Counted from the first letter of the stretch, positions 8,101 through 16,753 are shown. The stretch: 64,000 nucleotides of DNA from Bacteroidota bacterium (GCA_030835135.1 JAUQWO010000022.1:1-64000), one strand, 5' to 3'. Translations and numbers: made by a program. Notes: generated by a model not told the origin, from the letters alone.

Positions 8101-10603
8101 CCAGTATCTCGACGTGGTGAACAATGCCGCGTCGATGGATCTGGACATCACGGATGCGCATTTGCCGACGGTGTATGTCGCGGCGGTGCTCTTCCGGAAG
8201 ATCAACGACCTTTCCATTCCGCTGCTTGCGGGACATGGCTTCGCGCCGGTCATCGTGGAGCGGAAGAGCAACAAACTGGATGTGCAGATCCGAGCCCCGG
8301 AGCGGATCCGTCCGCGCGGCAAGCAGACCATCACGGTGGCGATCGCCGGTGAACCGGGTGTGGCACTCACGCTGGCAGCCGTGGATGAAGGGATCTGCCA
8401 GGTGAAGAACTACAAGACCCCGGACCCCTACGGGTATTTCTATGCGCGCCGTGCGCTCGAAACGGACACGCATGATTTCTTCAAGCATCTCTTGCCGGAA
8501 CCGGACCGGTCGCGGTTGTCCAGCACCGGTGGCGGTGAAGCCGAGATGGGCAAGCGCCTGAACCCGCTCGGCGTGCAGCGCTTCAAGCCGCTGGCGATCT
8601 GGTCCGGGATCCTTACCACCGACGGCAACGGCGAAGTGACCGTGCCTCTGACCATACCGGAGTTCAATGGTGAAGTGCGGCTGATGGCGTTCGCGTACAA
8701 GGGCGACCGGTTCGGCTCTGCGGAAAAGGCGATGAAGGTCGCCGACAACATCGTTGTGACGCCGGCATTGCCGCGCTTCGTTGCGCCGGGCGACTCGTTC
8801 AGCATGCCGGTCACGGCGTTCAACACGACGGGGTCCGGGACCACTGTGATGTTCGACATCGAGACCGCCGGTCCCCTGCGCGCAGCGCAGAAGCAGGTGG
8901 AGCTGGAGGTCGGCGCGAACCAGGAACGGTACACCCCGGTGTCGCTCGTTGCCGGACCACTCATTGGGGCCGCAACGGTGAAGCTCCGCGCGCGTGCCCT
9001 GGGTGAGGTGCTGGAATCCACCACCGAACTTCCGGTGCGCCCCGCGGCGCCGTTCGCCACGGATGCGAAGACGGGTTTCGTTGACGGCGGGAAGAATGTG
9101 AGTCTGCAGGTGGGTGATGTGTACCTCCCGGCGGGGCGAAAGGCCTATGTCGCACTCAGCCCGTTCCCGGTCTCCGCGATGGCCGGACAGTTGAAGGACC
9201 TCCTCGGCTATCCGCATGGCTGCCTGGAGCAGACCGTCTCCCGCGCGTTTCCGCAGATCTACCTGCGCGACATCGCGTCGGTCCTCGCCCCGGGAACATT
9301 GACGGGCGGGAGTCCGACGTATTATGTGAATGAGGCGATCACGAAGATCACCGGCATGCAATTGCAGGATGGAGGATTCTCCTACTGGCCGGGCGGGTCG
9401 GACGAGAATGAGTGGGCGACGGTGTATGCGACGCACTTCCTGGTCGAGGCACGCAAGGGCGGGTATGCGGTGATGGATGCCACGCTGTCGTCCGCTCTGG
9501 GTGCCGTGGGGCGCATTGCGCGCGGCAGGAAGACCGAAGACCGTTCCTACCTGGAAGCGAACAAGTGGGTCGTCCGCCGCATCGCGGCGAAGAGTTCGCT
9601 CTATGCGTTGTACGTCCTGGCGCTCGCCGGAAAACCGGAACAGTCGGTGATGAGCTTCTACCGCAATGAGCGCTCGCTCCTTACCGCCGACACGCGGTAT
9701 CTGCTCGCCGGTGCCTATGCGCTTGCCGGCGACCGGCGGTCGTACAGTGATATCATGCCGGGGCAGTTCGTCGTTGATGAGGCTGCGCGGCAGAACGGCG
9801 GCGATCTCGATTCACCCGTCCGCTCGGCAGCAGTGATGCTGAACGTGCTGCTGGAAACGGACCTCAGCAGTCCGCACGTCCCCCGTCTGACCGAGTATCT
9901 CTCCCGCGCGTACCGTACTGACGAGTGGTACAGCACGCAGGACAATGCCTTCACGCTGCTGGCATTCGGCAAGGCGGCACGGCTGGCGTCGGCAACGAAA
10001 GCGACGGGAAAGGTGACCGTGGGCGGCAAGCAGTTCGCGTACAATGGTGGGACGCAACGGATCGACTGCGAGCCGTACGGGAAGACGGTCACCATCGCGA
10101 TCGAGGGGAGTGGCCGCGTCTATTATACACTGGCGGTGGAGGGCATCCGGACCGACGGAAAGGTGAAGATGGAGGACCGGAACCTGCAGGTGCGGCGCGA
10201 CCTGCTGAACCGGTCGGGCGGCGTGGTGACCGGGCAGACGGTGAAGCAGAACGATCTTCTGGTCGTTCGGATCTCCCTCACCTCGTCCGTGGACCGTCTG
10301 GAGTACGTAGCGGTGAGTGACCTGTTGCCGGCCGGGTTGGAGATCGAGAACCCGCGTCTGACCGAGGCAACGGCGTATCCCTTCATCCAGAATGCCACCG
10401 TACCGGAGTACATGGATATCCGGGATGACCGCATCAATCTCTATACGAGTTTCCGGGGTGGCAAACGGCAGCAGGTGTTCTATTATGCGGTCCGGGCCGT
10501 GACGGCCGGCACCTTTGTGTATCCCCCGGTCACGGCAGAAGCCATGTACGATGGCCGGTATTCGTCCAGGGCAGGCGCGGGAACATTCCGCGTTGTGCGA
10601 TAG
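5174..10603 (+). CDS. Bacterial alpha-2-macroglobulin lipoprotein with intact thioester
   Basis: About 1809 residues, close to the usual size of bacterial alpha-2-macroglobulins, which trap proteases in the periplasm by a bait-and-thioester mechanism. The N-terminus MKQPRVVVALILLAV ends in a lipobox-like LFHSC, so it is probably lipidated. Macroglobulin domains follow; NIYRPGEKV (around residue 580) and KKVYAPGEKA mark typical MG folds. The thioester motif YPHGCLEQ is present (C1350, Q1353), followed by the alpha-helical thioester domain (QDGGFSYWPGG) and the C-terminal receptor-like domain. The start is placed at the signal peptide ATG after GGGGAAG, not at the GTG/ATG further up, which would add an uncharged-free 37-residue leader before the signal. 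It lies 154 nt after pbpC on the same strand, the canonical envelope-repair/defence pair. Confidence 0.93.
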   Translation: MKQPRVVVALILLAVLFHSCGGPGTNVLRVTSTLPSGVIGRDLILPVTFSRGIVPMDSVNQWTSTPYMTFSPEIPGKFIWEDTTRLVFSPDGQLPGDARFTAKLNTDLLTTMSGAEGFDGPAEFSFETESFRLKGAEFFYDRIGQKREIGIRANLEFTYPVNASDVPGMVTVKVDNEPKQIANVATTGQSRVIAVDIGTVTRLDKERVIAVSCAEGLTSPETGTRIRMEEPFVYRMPPLGELQILGHEFGSDGSSGWVKVRTSQEVDAEVAKAGVTLDPARPFTVRNDGDGFTLLGAFEPGAAFRLTVQKGLESVLGGKTQNDYEADVVIGNIAPSFGFASSSGMYMMLGGARSIDITTVNLPQLAVRVSQIFQNNIVYLLDNGRYYDYSYYGDEEGGGASWVKKYRYYVGNFGRQLSYDTLRIAGVPNREITTPFSLTPFMNTGYKGFYLVEIANPEESWRSTSKLISISDIGLIAKTSYDEVLVFATNLVTTAPMPNVTISLISTTNQTVAVAKTDPDGVARFTGMAEKLKDFPLRIVTAEAENDFNVLHLDDYRVETSRFDVAGRRDLAGPYDAMLYGDRNIYRPGEKVVVAGLVRNLTNPVPAGMPVRLKLFNPRGSIVQETQHTLNAQGAFESSFPTTTAASTGDYRYELYTGSNVFLTSYKVSVEDFVPDRLRVSLTPTLETARPGETVDYTVQATNFFGPPAAGRNWEFEGAFTVVPYLSKNFPEFVFRDDAAANNVGDPFVATGRTESDGTAAISMTIPEGLSTSGIIRARGRVAVFDESGRPVHQVAQTMVYPKPYLIGVRNAGAYYMAPNTPQKVRIVAVDPQDHLLKGFTAQVQLIRYEWHSVLRQHPQTNNLRYVSERREIPVRTDRVTIGSGPLEYTYSAPRSGDYALRVSKAGDAGYNQIEFYSYSWGTSDMTSFEVDPEARVDIVLDKKVYAPGEKAHILFQAPFSGRMLVTIERNHVFTHQYLDVVNNAASMDLDITDAHLPTVYVAAVLFRKINDLSIPLLAGHGFAPVIVERKSNKLDVQIRAPERIRPRGKQTITVAIAGEPGVALTLAAVDEGICQVKNYKTPDPYGYFYARRALETDTHDFFKHLLPEPDRSRLSSTGGGEAEMGKRLNPLGVQRFKPLAIWSGILTTDGNGEVTVPLTIPEFNGEVRLMAFAYKGDRFGSAEKAMKVADNIVVTPALPRFVAPGDSFSMPVTAFNTTGSGTTVMFDIETAGPLRAAQKQVELEVGANQERYTPVSLVAGPLIGAATVKLRARALGEVLESTTELPVRPAAPFATDAKTGFVDGGKNVSLQVGDVYLPAGRKAYVALSPFPVSAMAGQLKDLLGYPHGCLEQTVSRAFPQIYLRDIASVLAPGTLTGGSPTYYVNEAITKITGMQLQDGGFSYWPGGSDENEWATVYATHFLVEARKGGYAVMDATLSSALGAVGRIARGRKTEDRSYLEANKWVVRRIAAKSSLYALYVLALAGKPEQSVMSFYRNERSLLTADTRYLLAGAYALAGDRRSYSDIMPGQFVVDEAARQNGGDLDSPVRSAAVMLNVLLETDLSSPHVPRLTEYLSRAYRTDEWYSTQDNAFTLLAFGKAARLASATKATGKVTVGGKQFAYNGGTQRIDCEPYGKTVTIAIEGSGRVYYTLAVEGIRTDGKVKMEDRNLQVRRDLLNRSGGVVTGQTVKQNDLLVVRISLTSSVDRLEYVAVSDLLPAGLEIENPRLTEATAYPFIQNATVPEYMDIRDDRINLYTSFRGGKRQQVFYYAVRAVTAGTFVYPPVTAEAMYDGRYSSRAGAGTFRVVR

Positions 10604-10714
10604 CGAGTAACAATCCGGGCCCGGGCTGCGTACAACTCCTCAGGAGGGGACACACGCACTCCGGGCCCCGGCAGTTCCGGCCGCAGCCCACATCGATCAT
10701 CGAAAGGGAGAACC

Positions 10715-10933
10715 ATGGACACACCGACACCCTCTTCAGCACCCGAGCGTAAACGTGACCGCGGCAGCGTTATCGGCGGGATCGTGCTCATCGTTATTGG
10801 TTTGTTGTTCCTGGCCGACAGGTTCCTGGATGTGAGTTTCGGGGATTTCTGGCCGCTCATTCTGGTCGCCATCGGCGGTGCCATGCTCTGGCGGTCGCGT
10901 GATGACAACCAGCCGCAGGGGGGACAGTCATGA
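10715..10933 (+). CDS. Small membrane protein, LiaI/LiaF-like transmembrane domain
   Basis: A 72-residue protein with a charged N-terminus (SSAPERKRDRGS), then two hydrophobic helices (SVIGGIVLIVIGLLFLADRF and FWPLILVAIGGAMLW). This is the DUF5668/LiaI-LiaF transmembrane pattern, including the SFGDFWPLILVAIGG signature. A ribosome site (AAAGGGAG) precedes the ATG. Its stop overlaps the start of the next gene (ATGA), so the two are translationally coupled and probably form one membrane complex. Members elsewhere regulate envelope-stress two-component systems; that role here is inference. Confidence 0.8.
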   Translation: MDTPTPSSAPERKRDRGSVIGGIVLIVIGLLFLADRFLDVSFGDFWPLILVAIGGAMLWRSRDDNQPQGGQS

Positions 10934-11826
10934 GACCTGGCCGGATCTTCTGGGGGGTGGCGCTTGTCTCCCTGGGCCTTCTGGTCCTCGCCCACAAGGC
11001 AGGTGTCATGACCCCCAAGTGGGGGATCGCCCTCGGCCTCTGGCCGCTGGTCCTGGTGCTCTGGGGTGTCGGACTTCTGGTAGGAGGGAAAGTGGTGCGC
11101 ATGATCGCGGCAGGCGTGGCGGGTCTGGTGCTGGCGTACTTCCTCGCGGCACTCGTGACGACATCGTTCTGGGATGAGGAAGATGGAGAGGCGCTTGCCA
11201 ATGCGTCTCAGAGTTTCGTGGTATCGCCGGATACCACCGTGAAGCACGCGAGGTTCGTCCTCGATTCCGGGGCCGGTGCCTTCACGATCGCCGATACGTC
11301 CATGAACGTGTTCTTTGCAGAAGTGGAATCCAACATCGGGATGTATGCGTTCGATGAAGCGGGCCAGGGCGGGGATCGCACGTATACGATGTCCCTGGAA
11401 GGGAGGCGGAAGGGGTTCCGCCTGGGCCACCACACCAATCAGGTGACCGCCCGGCTCAACCCGGCGCCGGTGTGGGATCTGGAGATGAATATCGGTGCGG
11501 CGAAGCTGACGTGCGACCTGACCCCGTTCAAGGTCGAGCATCTGGAGATCAACGGCGGCGCATCGAGCATGAAGATCACGCTGGGCGACCGGTCGGCCAC
11601 GACGAACGTCCGCGTCTCCGCGGGTGCATCATCGATCGTCCTGTATGTGCCGGAATCGGCCGCGTGCGAGGTGGAGCTGGAGACCGCGTTGTCGTCCAAG
11701 CATTTCCCGGGATTCACGAAGTCCGGCGAGGGGATCTACCGCACGGAGAATTTTTCTACCGCGAAGAGCACGATCTCGGTGAACATCGAGGCGGGCGTGT
11801 CGAGCATCAAGGTGGAGCGGTACTGA
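10930..11826 (+). CDS. LiaF-like membrane protein with C-terminal beta-sheet domain
   Basis: A 298-residue protein. The first 80 or so residues hold hydrophobic helices of the LiaI/LiaF type (WGVALVSLGLLVLAHKAG, WPLVLVLWGVGLLVGG, MIAAGVAGLVLAYFLAAL). The rest is a repetitive beta-rich domain (for example LEMNIGAAKLTCDLTPFKVEHLEINGG, split here by short repeats with the pattern G-A-S-S), like the toast-rack/LiaF C-terminal domain. It overlaps the upstream small membrane protein by 4 nt. It probably sits in the inner membrane with the beta domain in one aqueous compartment. In LiaFSR-type systems LiaF dampens a sensor kinase; no kinase lies adjacent, so regulation of a distant system is only a guess. 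Confidence 0.78.
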   Translation: MRPGRIFWGVALVSLGLLVLAHKAGVMTPKWGIALGLWPLVLVLWGVGLLVGGKVVRMIAAGVAGLVLAYFLAALVTTSFWDEEDGEALANASQSFVVSPDTTVKHARFVLDSGAGAFTIADTSMNVFFAEVESNIGMYAFDEAGQGGDRTYTMSLEGRRKGFRLGHHTNQVTARLNPAPVWDLEMNIGAAKLTCDLTPFKVEHLEINGGASSMKITLGDRSATTNVRVSAGASSIVLYVPESAACEVELETALSSKHFPGFTKSGEGIYRTENFSTAKSTISVNIEAGVSSIKVERY

Positions 11827-11856
11827 TGCGCGTGTAACCCGGGTCAGGGCAACGCG

Positions 11857-11898
11857 AAACGGGCACACATGCCGGAAGGTTCGGCTGCTGTGCCCGTT
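11857..11898. terminator. Bidirectional terminator hairpin between convergent genes
   Basis: A 10-11 bp perfect stem AACGGGCACA / TGTGCCCGTT (11858-11867 with 11889-11898), whose loop contains a second small GCCG/CGGC hairpin, followed on the + strand by CTCTTTT. It sits between the LiaF-like gene and the convergent asparaginase-like gene. Confidence 0.7.
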
Positions 11899-11928
11899 CT
11901 CTTTTCCCTTTGCCTTCTGCATTTCCGT

Positions 11929-12414
11929 TCACTGCTCTTCGAACACACCGGTCTTCCGGTTCTTCCTGACGTTGTCCCAGCCGAACACCCTGCCGTTCAT
12001 CACGATGTAGACCCCGTGGGGAAGCACCTGCACGAACGCCAGAGCGCTGCCCAGGTTGAAAAGGCCGTCCGAACTGCCGAACTTGTACGGGACCATGGCA
12101 CCGGTCAGGACGATCGTCTTGCCCGTCACCTCGGTGCCAAGAGCGCGTGCGGTCACGTCCATCGTATCGGTGCCATGCGTGATGAGGATCTTCTCCTCGT
12201 GCGCTTTCCTGCACTGGTCCACGATCAGTGACCGGTCCGCATCCGTCATCTCCAGGCTGTCCACCATCATGAGCGTGCGCACCGCCACATCGAGCTTGCA
12301 CCGTCCGAGCGTGAGCATCTCCTGCAGATGGGAATCCTTGAAATAGAGCTTACCCTCCAGTTCGTTGTATTCCTTATCGAATGTACCCCCGGTGACGAAG
12401 ATGCGGATCGGCAT
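11929..12414 (-). CDS. Single-domain asparaginase-like protein
   Basis: 161 residues matching only the N-terminal catalytic domain of type I/II L-asparaginases (normally about 330 residues). Family signatures seen: VTGGTFDKEYN with the first catalytic Thr, ITHGTDTMDVTA with the Thr-Asp pair, and the Lys-containing strand TGKTIVLTGAMVP. The C-terminal domain that completes the active site is missing, and the ORF stops cleanly (RKNRKTGVFEEQ) just before a terminator, so this looks like a genuine short form rather than a decaying gene. Such short asparaginase-domain proteins occur in several phyla and their function is not settled. The start is the MPIRIFVTGG ATG; the upstream in-frame extension is not protein-like. 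Confidence 0.82.
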   Translation of the reverse strand: MPIRIFVTGGTFDKEYNELEGKLYFKDSHLQEMLTLGRCKLDVAVRTLMMVDSLEMTDADRSLIVDQCRKAHEEKILITHGTDTMDVTARALGTEVTGKTIVLTGAMVPYKFGSSDGLFNLGSALAFVQVLPHGVYIVMNGRVFGWDNVRKNRKTGVFEEQ

Positions 12415-12695
12415 GGCGTGATCGCTGATAGTGGTGGTGTCTGTCTGCGTTTGCTCTTCGAACCTACCCGATTCCCACCAGAAAATCAAGGCAGTCCGAT
12501 TTTGTAGAAATGTCATGGCCGGGATCGCAGAATGGGTATGATGTTCGCGCGTGACCGCGATTACAGCGCCGCCGGGGCGTATCGTGTATATTGACTCCAC
12601 ACATCGGGTGTCTCCCGACACCACACACAGGTACCAACAGTGGTCATCGTTCCATGCGTCGTCATCGCTCTTTCTTCGTAAAGGAGGGTTCCATC

Positions 12696-13916
12696 ATGCG
12701 TACAACAGTCCTGGTCATTCTTGCCGGCCTGCTGACGGTTGTGCAGTCGTTCGCGGGCGTCACAACATTCGATCGTCACTACACAGGCTCCCACCCGTCG
12801 CTTCCCATGAACTGGGAGCAGGCCCAGAATTGGGATTCCACGAAGGTCCCGGGGCTGCTGAGCCGGGTGCACATCGCCTTTGCATCGCCGTATGTTGCGG
12901 TGACGGGAACGCTCTGCGAATCGTTCACCCTGCATGTTCAGACAGGCGGAAAACTTGCACTCAGGAATACCGAGAAGGGCAAATTCCTCGTTGTGGTGAA
13001 TGATCTGACCGTGGATGCCGGTGGTGCATGGACAAAAGAGGGCCCGGACGGAACCTCGGGTCCGATCGTGGTGATCGGCGGGGACATCCGGAATGCGGGC
13101 ACGATCGACCTCAAGGGCGTGAACACGTCGCAGGAGCAGGTGATCCTTGCCGGGGTGTGCCAGAGGCTCAGCGGGAGTTCGGACATCGTGTTTCAGACGC
13201 TCCGGTCCTTCGCGAAATTCACCGTGGATGGCGTGACGGTGTATGTGACGGGCAACTACTATGGCCCGTGGCCGAACCTGGTGAACGGCGGGCAGTTCAT
13301 CGTGGGCGAGGCACCGCTCCCGATCACGCTGGCGTCCTTCGCTGCGGCTCCGGTGCTCGGGGCGGCGGGTGTCGCCCTCCAGTGGCGGACGATCACGGAA
13401 GTGGACAATTACGGGTTCTTCATCGAGCGCCGTGCGGCGGATGCAGGGGCTTTCCAGCAGGTGGATTTCGTCCCCACGCAGGGGAACGGGATCGTGCCGC
13501 ATGACTACAGCTTCACCGATGCAGCGGTGGCAGCGGGAACGTGGTACTACCGGTTGCGTCAGGTTGACCTGAACGGTGACGAGTCGGTGACGGACGAGGT
13601 GCGGGTGGAGATCGCGGGGGTCACGGACGTGACCACGGATGCGGTCCCCTCAGCGTTCGGATTGCAGCAGAACTATCCGAATCCCTTCAACCCCGAGACC
13701 GCGATCACGTTCACCGTGGCAGCTGTCGGGAATGCGAAGCTGGTCGTGTATGATGCGCTGGGCAGGGAGGTCGCCACGCTGTTCGATGGGTTGGCCGAGC
13801 CGGGGAGGATGTACAACGTGCGGTTCAACGCAGCAGGATTGTCGAGTGGGATGTACTTCTACCGGCTGAACGCTGGTGCGCAGGTGGACATGAAGCGCAT
13901 GGTGCTTGCCCGGTAG
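12696..13916 (+). CDS. Secreted T9SS cargo protein with type-A sorting domain
   Basis: A 406-residue exported protein. The signal peptide MRTTVLVILAGLLTVVQSFAG is preceded by a strong AAGGAGG ribosome site (12681-12687). The N-terminal region (about residues 25-200) has a repetitive beta pattern like a G8- or pectate-lyase-type fold (AQNWDSTKVPG, DLTVDAGGAW, NAGTIDLKG), which is only a guess. A FnIII-like domain follows (IERRAADAGAFQQVDFV ... WYYRLRQVDLNGDES). The last 80 residues are the sorting domain: LQQNYPNPFNPETAI, then LVVYDALGREVATLF, ending YFYRLNAGAQVDMKRMVLAR. It should cross the outer membrane by T9SS. No catalytic residues recognised. Confidence 0.85.
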   Translation: MRTTVLVILAGLLTVVQSFAGVTTFDRHYTGSHPSLPMNWEQAQNWDSTKVPGLLSRVHIAFASPYVAVTGTLCESFTLHVQTGGKLALRNTEKGKFLVVVNDLTVDAGGAWTKEGPDGTSGPIVVIGGDIRNAGTIDLKGVNTSQEQVILAGVCQRLSGSSDIVFQTLRSFAKFTVDGVTVYVTGNYYGPWPNLVNGGQFIVGEAPLPITLASFAAAPVLGAAGVALQWRTITEVDNYGFFIERRAADAGAFQQVDFVPTQGNGIVPHDYSFTDAAVAAGTWYYRLRQVDLNGDESVTDEVRVEIAGVTDVTTDAVPSAFGLQQNYPNPFNPETAITFTVAAVGNAKLVVYDALGREVATLFDGLAEPGRMYNVRFNAAGLSSGMYFYRLNAGAQVDMKRMVLAR

Positions 13917-13953
13917 CGTTCCGCGCGGAGAGCGGTACGCTCCGCAACAGCAA

Positions 13954-13988
13954 CGCCGGGCCATGCACACCTTCCTCATGGCCCGGCG
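13954..13988. terminator. Perfect inverted repeat between convergent T9SS genes
   Basis: CGCCGGGCCATG (13954-13965) and CATGGCCCGGCG (13977-13988) form a perfect 12-bp stem with an 11-nt loop, in the 102-nt gap between two convergent cargo genes. No U-run follows on either strand, so termination is inferred from position. Confidence 0.6.
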
Positions 13989-14018
13989 TCCGCTGTTCAC
14001 ATCACACACCCACCGCTG

Positions 14019-16685
14019 TCACTTCACCAGTAGCATCTTCCGCAATTCCACGAACGGCACGTTGCCGTTGGCTTGCTGTGCCTGCAGGCGGTAGAAGTAC
14101 ACGCCGCTTGCCACACGCACGCCGTCGTTGTTCGTGGCGTTCCAGGTCATGGACTGGTAGCCCGCGCCCATCTCCCCGTTCACCAGCGTTGCGACCTCGC
14201 GGCCCAGCGCATCATAGATGGTCAGGCGCACGGACGCCGCGGCCGGGAGGCCGAAGCGGATCGTCGTGCTGGGGTTGAACGGATTGGGGTAGTTCTGATC
14301 CAGCGAGAACTGCGTCGGCACGGCGAGACGGCCGTCCACATCGGTGATGGTACCGCGGACGAGCGTTACGTTCACGGTGTCGATGCAGTACTGGACCGGA
14401 TTGGCCGGGTCCTTCGTTGCCACCGACCACTTCAACAGCACGGAGTCCGCCGCGCCGAGGTAGGTGAGGAGCTGCTTGCCGGTCCGGACAAGGAACGTGT
14501 CCTTCGCTGCATTGGCGGTCGGCACTGCCGAGCCACCCACCGGGAGCCACTGATAGATCAGGTTGTCGCCGTTCAGGTCCACCGCTGCGCGCCAGCGGAA
14601 GGTCACCGTCTGCGCGGTGTCATTCAGCACCACGCGCGACGTATGCGCCGGGCTCAGCAAGGAGAAGTACCGGTTCGGCGGGGCGTTGATGCCGCCCGTG
14701 ATATCGGTGACCCAGCTGGGGGTGATCTGGTAACCGTCGTTGTACACCGTCGAGCCTGACGTGTACTGGGTGGCGACGCCCTGGACGCTCATCGGGTAGA
14801 CGGGTTCCGTCGTGCCGTCGAGTTCCATGTCCAGGTCGATGCGCAGGAGCAGGTCCCGGTACCCATCGGTGATGGTCATGTTCGCATCGGCACCGGCCGC
14901 GGGCCAGGCAACGGACCCGGCGGTCTTGGCGACGCCAATGAACTTGATGAGCTGACTCTCATACTTCTCCGCGTCGGCAAGGTACTGCTGGAGTGTCAGG
15001 ACCTGCGGCGTGACCGCATTGTTGGAGTCGAGGAGCTGCACATCGGCCATATTGACGATGTTCAGCTGGGTCGTGCCGCGGTTCTGTCCGACGACGCCCT
15101 TGATGACGAGGCGGTCACCGAACTTGTAGACAGGTCCACCGCCCGTTACGCTCCCCTTCGTCACGTTGATGCCGCCCGTGGCATCCTGGATGAAGTACTG
15201 GAAGCGGTTCGCGCTGGCCGTGGGGTTCATCGAGATGACCGTACCGATGACGGTCACGGTGTCGCCGACACGGTCCGGCTTGTACGGATCCACCGTCTGA
15301 CGGCGCACCGCGGCGATCGTCTCGGAGATGATCACCTTGATCTTCTCGTGCGCATCGGTGGTGAAGTTGTTCGGGCCTGTCGGCGGCGAGATCAGGACCA
15401 CTTCTTCGTTGGAATTCTCGAAGTAGATGATGTTGCCCGCGGCATCGACGGTGATGTCGGAACGGGCGCCGGTCATGTTGTTCGCCTTGTCCTTGTAGAC
15501 CGTGTCGAGGGTCGGGGTGCCGCTGTAGAGGCTCTTGATGACGTAGATGTTCTGTTTCACGTTGGCGTCGCCGGATTTGCGGCGGGCGATCGTGAAGTAG
15601 AGCATATCGTCGGCGCCCGTGGTGTCCTTGCCGTGTGCGATGGCCATCGTGTTGCCGCGGCCGCTGTCCACGGTCACCGTCCACTGCGCATCGGCGAGCT
15701 TCTTCGGCGTGCTGCCATCCCACCCTGCGAAGTTGAATTTGGCCACGCCCGGGGCGATGTTGTCCTTGGCGCCGTAGAACGTGGCAAAGATCACCGAATC
15801 GCCTCCAAACTGCACATCCCAGAAGACCACCGTGGAATCGCCATCGATGGCGATGGTCTTTGGCTGGAACCAGGTGCTCGCCCCGATGGGCGCGAAGTAC
15901 ACCTTGCTGTTGCCCGCAACGGCCATCACGCGTCCGCTCCCGGACCCGCCGATCGCGAGGCCCTCGAGGTTCGTCGTGTATCCGCCCGAATCGACCATGA
16001 TGACGTTCAGCGTATCCGTGTGATACCGGAAGATCTGTTTGTTGTCCCGGCCGATCAGATAGACGTATCCTGCCTCGTCCGCCTCGGATGAGTAGCGGAG
16101 GTTGGCCGGTCCAACGACCGCCCCGGTATTATTCAGCTTTGCCACGCCTTTGCTGTTGCCCCACAGGCGTCCATCGGCCGAATGACGCGCGATGCCGGTG
16201 GCGTACCCGCCATTGTCCGCGGCGTAGATGAACCCGAAATTCTTGAGCTCCATGTTCCGGATGGCGGTGACGCCCCGGGTGAAGATCGACGGCTGGTCAT
16301 AGAAGATCTCGGTATAGGCGTTGTAGCCCTTGTCGAATGCCGCGATCTTGATCGTATAGTCGCCGGACGGGACCGGCACGCCGAGGAAGTTGTTGCCGTC
16401 CCACACCACGAGCGTGTCGCCCGAGGGGAGGTCGGTTGCCTTGATCGTCCGGATCGTGCCGGAAATGTCGTTGATCATGACGAGCACGGAGTCTGCGTGG
16501 TCGGACAGCACGAACCGGATCGCAGCGCCGGTACCATCATTGAACTTCGCGTCGAACGGATCGTTCGTCGCAGGCTGGGTGACGCGCACGTTGTGGGCGA
16601 ACACATCGGCCGTTGCCTGCTGGACTGACCCGGTGAGGAGGAGCAGGGTCAGAGCGGTCAGGCACAGGGTGGAAAGAAGCTTCAT
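14019..16685 (-). CDS. Large secreted T9SS protein with FlgD-like and OB-fold-like regions
   Basis: 888 residues. The signal peptide (MKLLSTLCLTALTLLLLTGS) starts after an excellent AGGAGG ribosome site. A FlgD-type Ig segment near residues 50-130 (IRTIKATDLPSGDTLVVWDG, VPSGDYTIKIAAFDKGYNAY) is followed by a propeller-like region with repeated AADNGGYATGI, DEAGYVYLIG and VDAAGNIIYF strands. Around residues 480-690 are two OB-fold-like nucleic-acid/sugar-binding modules (GDTVTVIGTVISMNP, GDRLVIKGVVGQNRGTTQL). The C-terminus is a canonical sorting domain (LDQNYPNPFNPSTTI ... VELRKMLLVK). Probably surface-attached or released; no enzymatic motif recognised. It is divergent from the FG-GAP protein at 16972 and both have promoters in the shared gap. 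Confidence 0.85.
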   Translation of the reverse strand: MKLLSTLCLTALTLLLLTGSVQQATADVFAHNVRVTQPATNDPFDAKFNDGTGAAIRFVLSDHADSVLVMINDISGTIRTIKATDLPSGDTLVVWDGNNFLGVPVPSGDYTIKIAAFDKGYNAYTEIFYDQPSIFTRGVTAIRNMELKNFGFIYAADNGGYATGIARHSADGRLWGNSKGVAKLNNTGAVVGPANLRYSSEADEAGYVYLIGRDNKQIFRYHTDTLNVIMVDSGGYTTNLEGLAIGGSGSGRVMAVAGNSKVYFAPIGASTWFQPKTIAIDGDSTVVFWDVQFGGDSVIFATFYGAKDNIAPGVAKFNFAGWDGSTPKKLADAQWTVTVDSGRGNTMAIAHGKDTTGADDMLYFTIARRKSGDANVKQNIYVIKSLYSGTPTLDTVYKDKANNMTGARSDITVDAAGNIIYFENSNEEVVLISPPTGPNNFTTDAHEKIKVIISETIAAVRRQTVDPYKPDRVGDTVTVIGTVISMNPTASANRFQYFIQDATGGINVTKGSVTGGGPVYKFGDRLVIKGVVGQNRGTTQLNIVNMADVQLLDSNNAVTPQVLTLQQYLADAEKYESQLIKFIGVAKTAGSVAWPAAGADANMTITDGYRDLLLRIDLDMELDGTTEPVYPMSVQGVATQYTSGSTVYNDGYQITPSWVTDITGGINAPPNRYFSLLSPAHTSRVVLNDTAQTVTFRWRAAVDLNGDNLIYQWLPVGGSAVPTANAAKDTFLVRTGKQLLTYLGAADSVLLKWSVATKDPANPVQYCIDTVNVTLVRGTITDVDGRLAVPTQFSLDQNYPNPFNPSTTIRFGLPAAASVRLTIYDALGREVATLVNGEMGAGYQSMTWNATNNDGVRVASGVYFYRLQAQQANGNVPFVELRKMLLVK

Positions 16686-16725
16686 GAGTTCCTCCTGTGA
16701 AATGGACATAGGGGTTGACCTTTCC

Positions 16726-16753
16726 AAGTTAGCAATCGCTGGAAGAAAGGCAA
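16726..16753 (-). promoter_or_regulatory. Candidate promoter of the 14019-16685 gene
   Basis: On the - strand TTGCCT, 16-bp spacer, TAACTT, about 40 nt upstream of the start codon. The -10 region GCTAACTTG recurs at the 37577-37604 candidate, which raises its credibility slightly. Confidence 0.4.

Noticed and set aside
5153-9436. A 1427-codon open frame on the - strand opposite the alpha-2-macroglobulin gene
   Set aside because: Arg/His/Gly-rich composition, no domain, and it lies exactly antisense to a well supported gene; long antisense frames are expected at this G+C content.
10616-10700. G+C-rich inverted repeats after the alpha-2-macroglobulin gene as a terminator
   Set aside because: CCGGGCCCGG and related repeats exist, but the pairings are overlapping and no U-run follows, so no single hairpin is convincing.
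12587-12620. TATATTGACT sequence as promoter of the 12696 gene
   Set aside because: Neither a -35 box 16-18 bp upstream of TATATT nor a -10 box downstream of TTGACT could be found.
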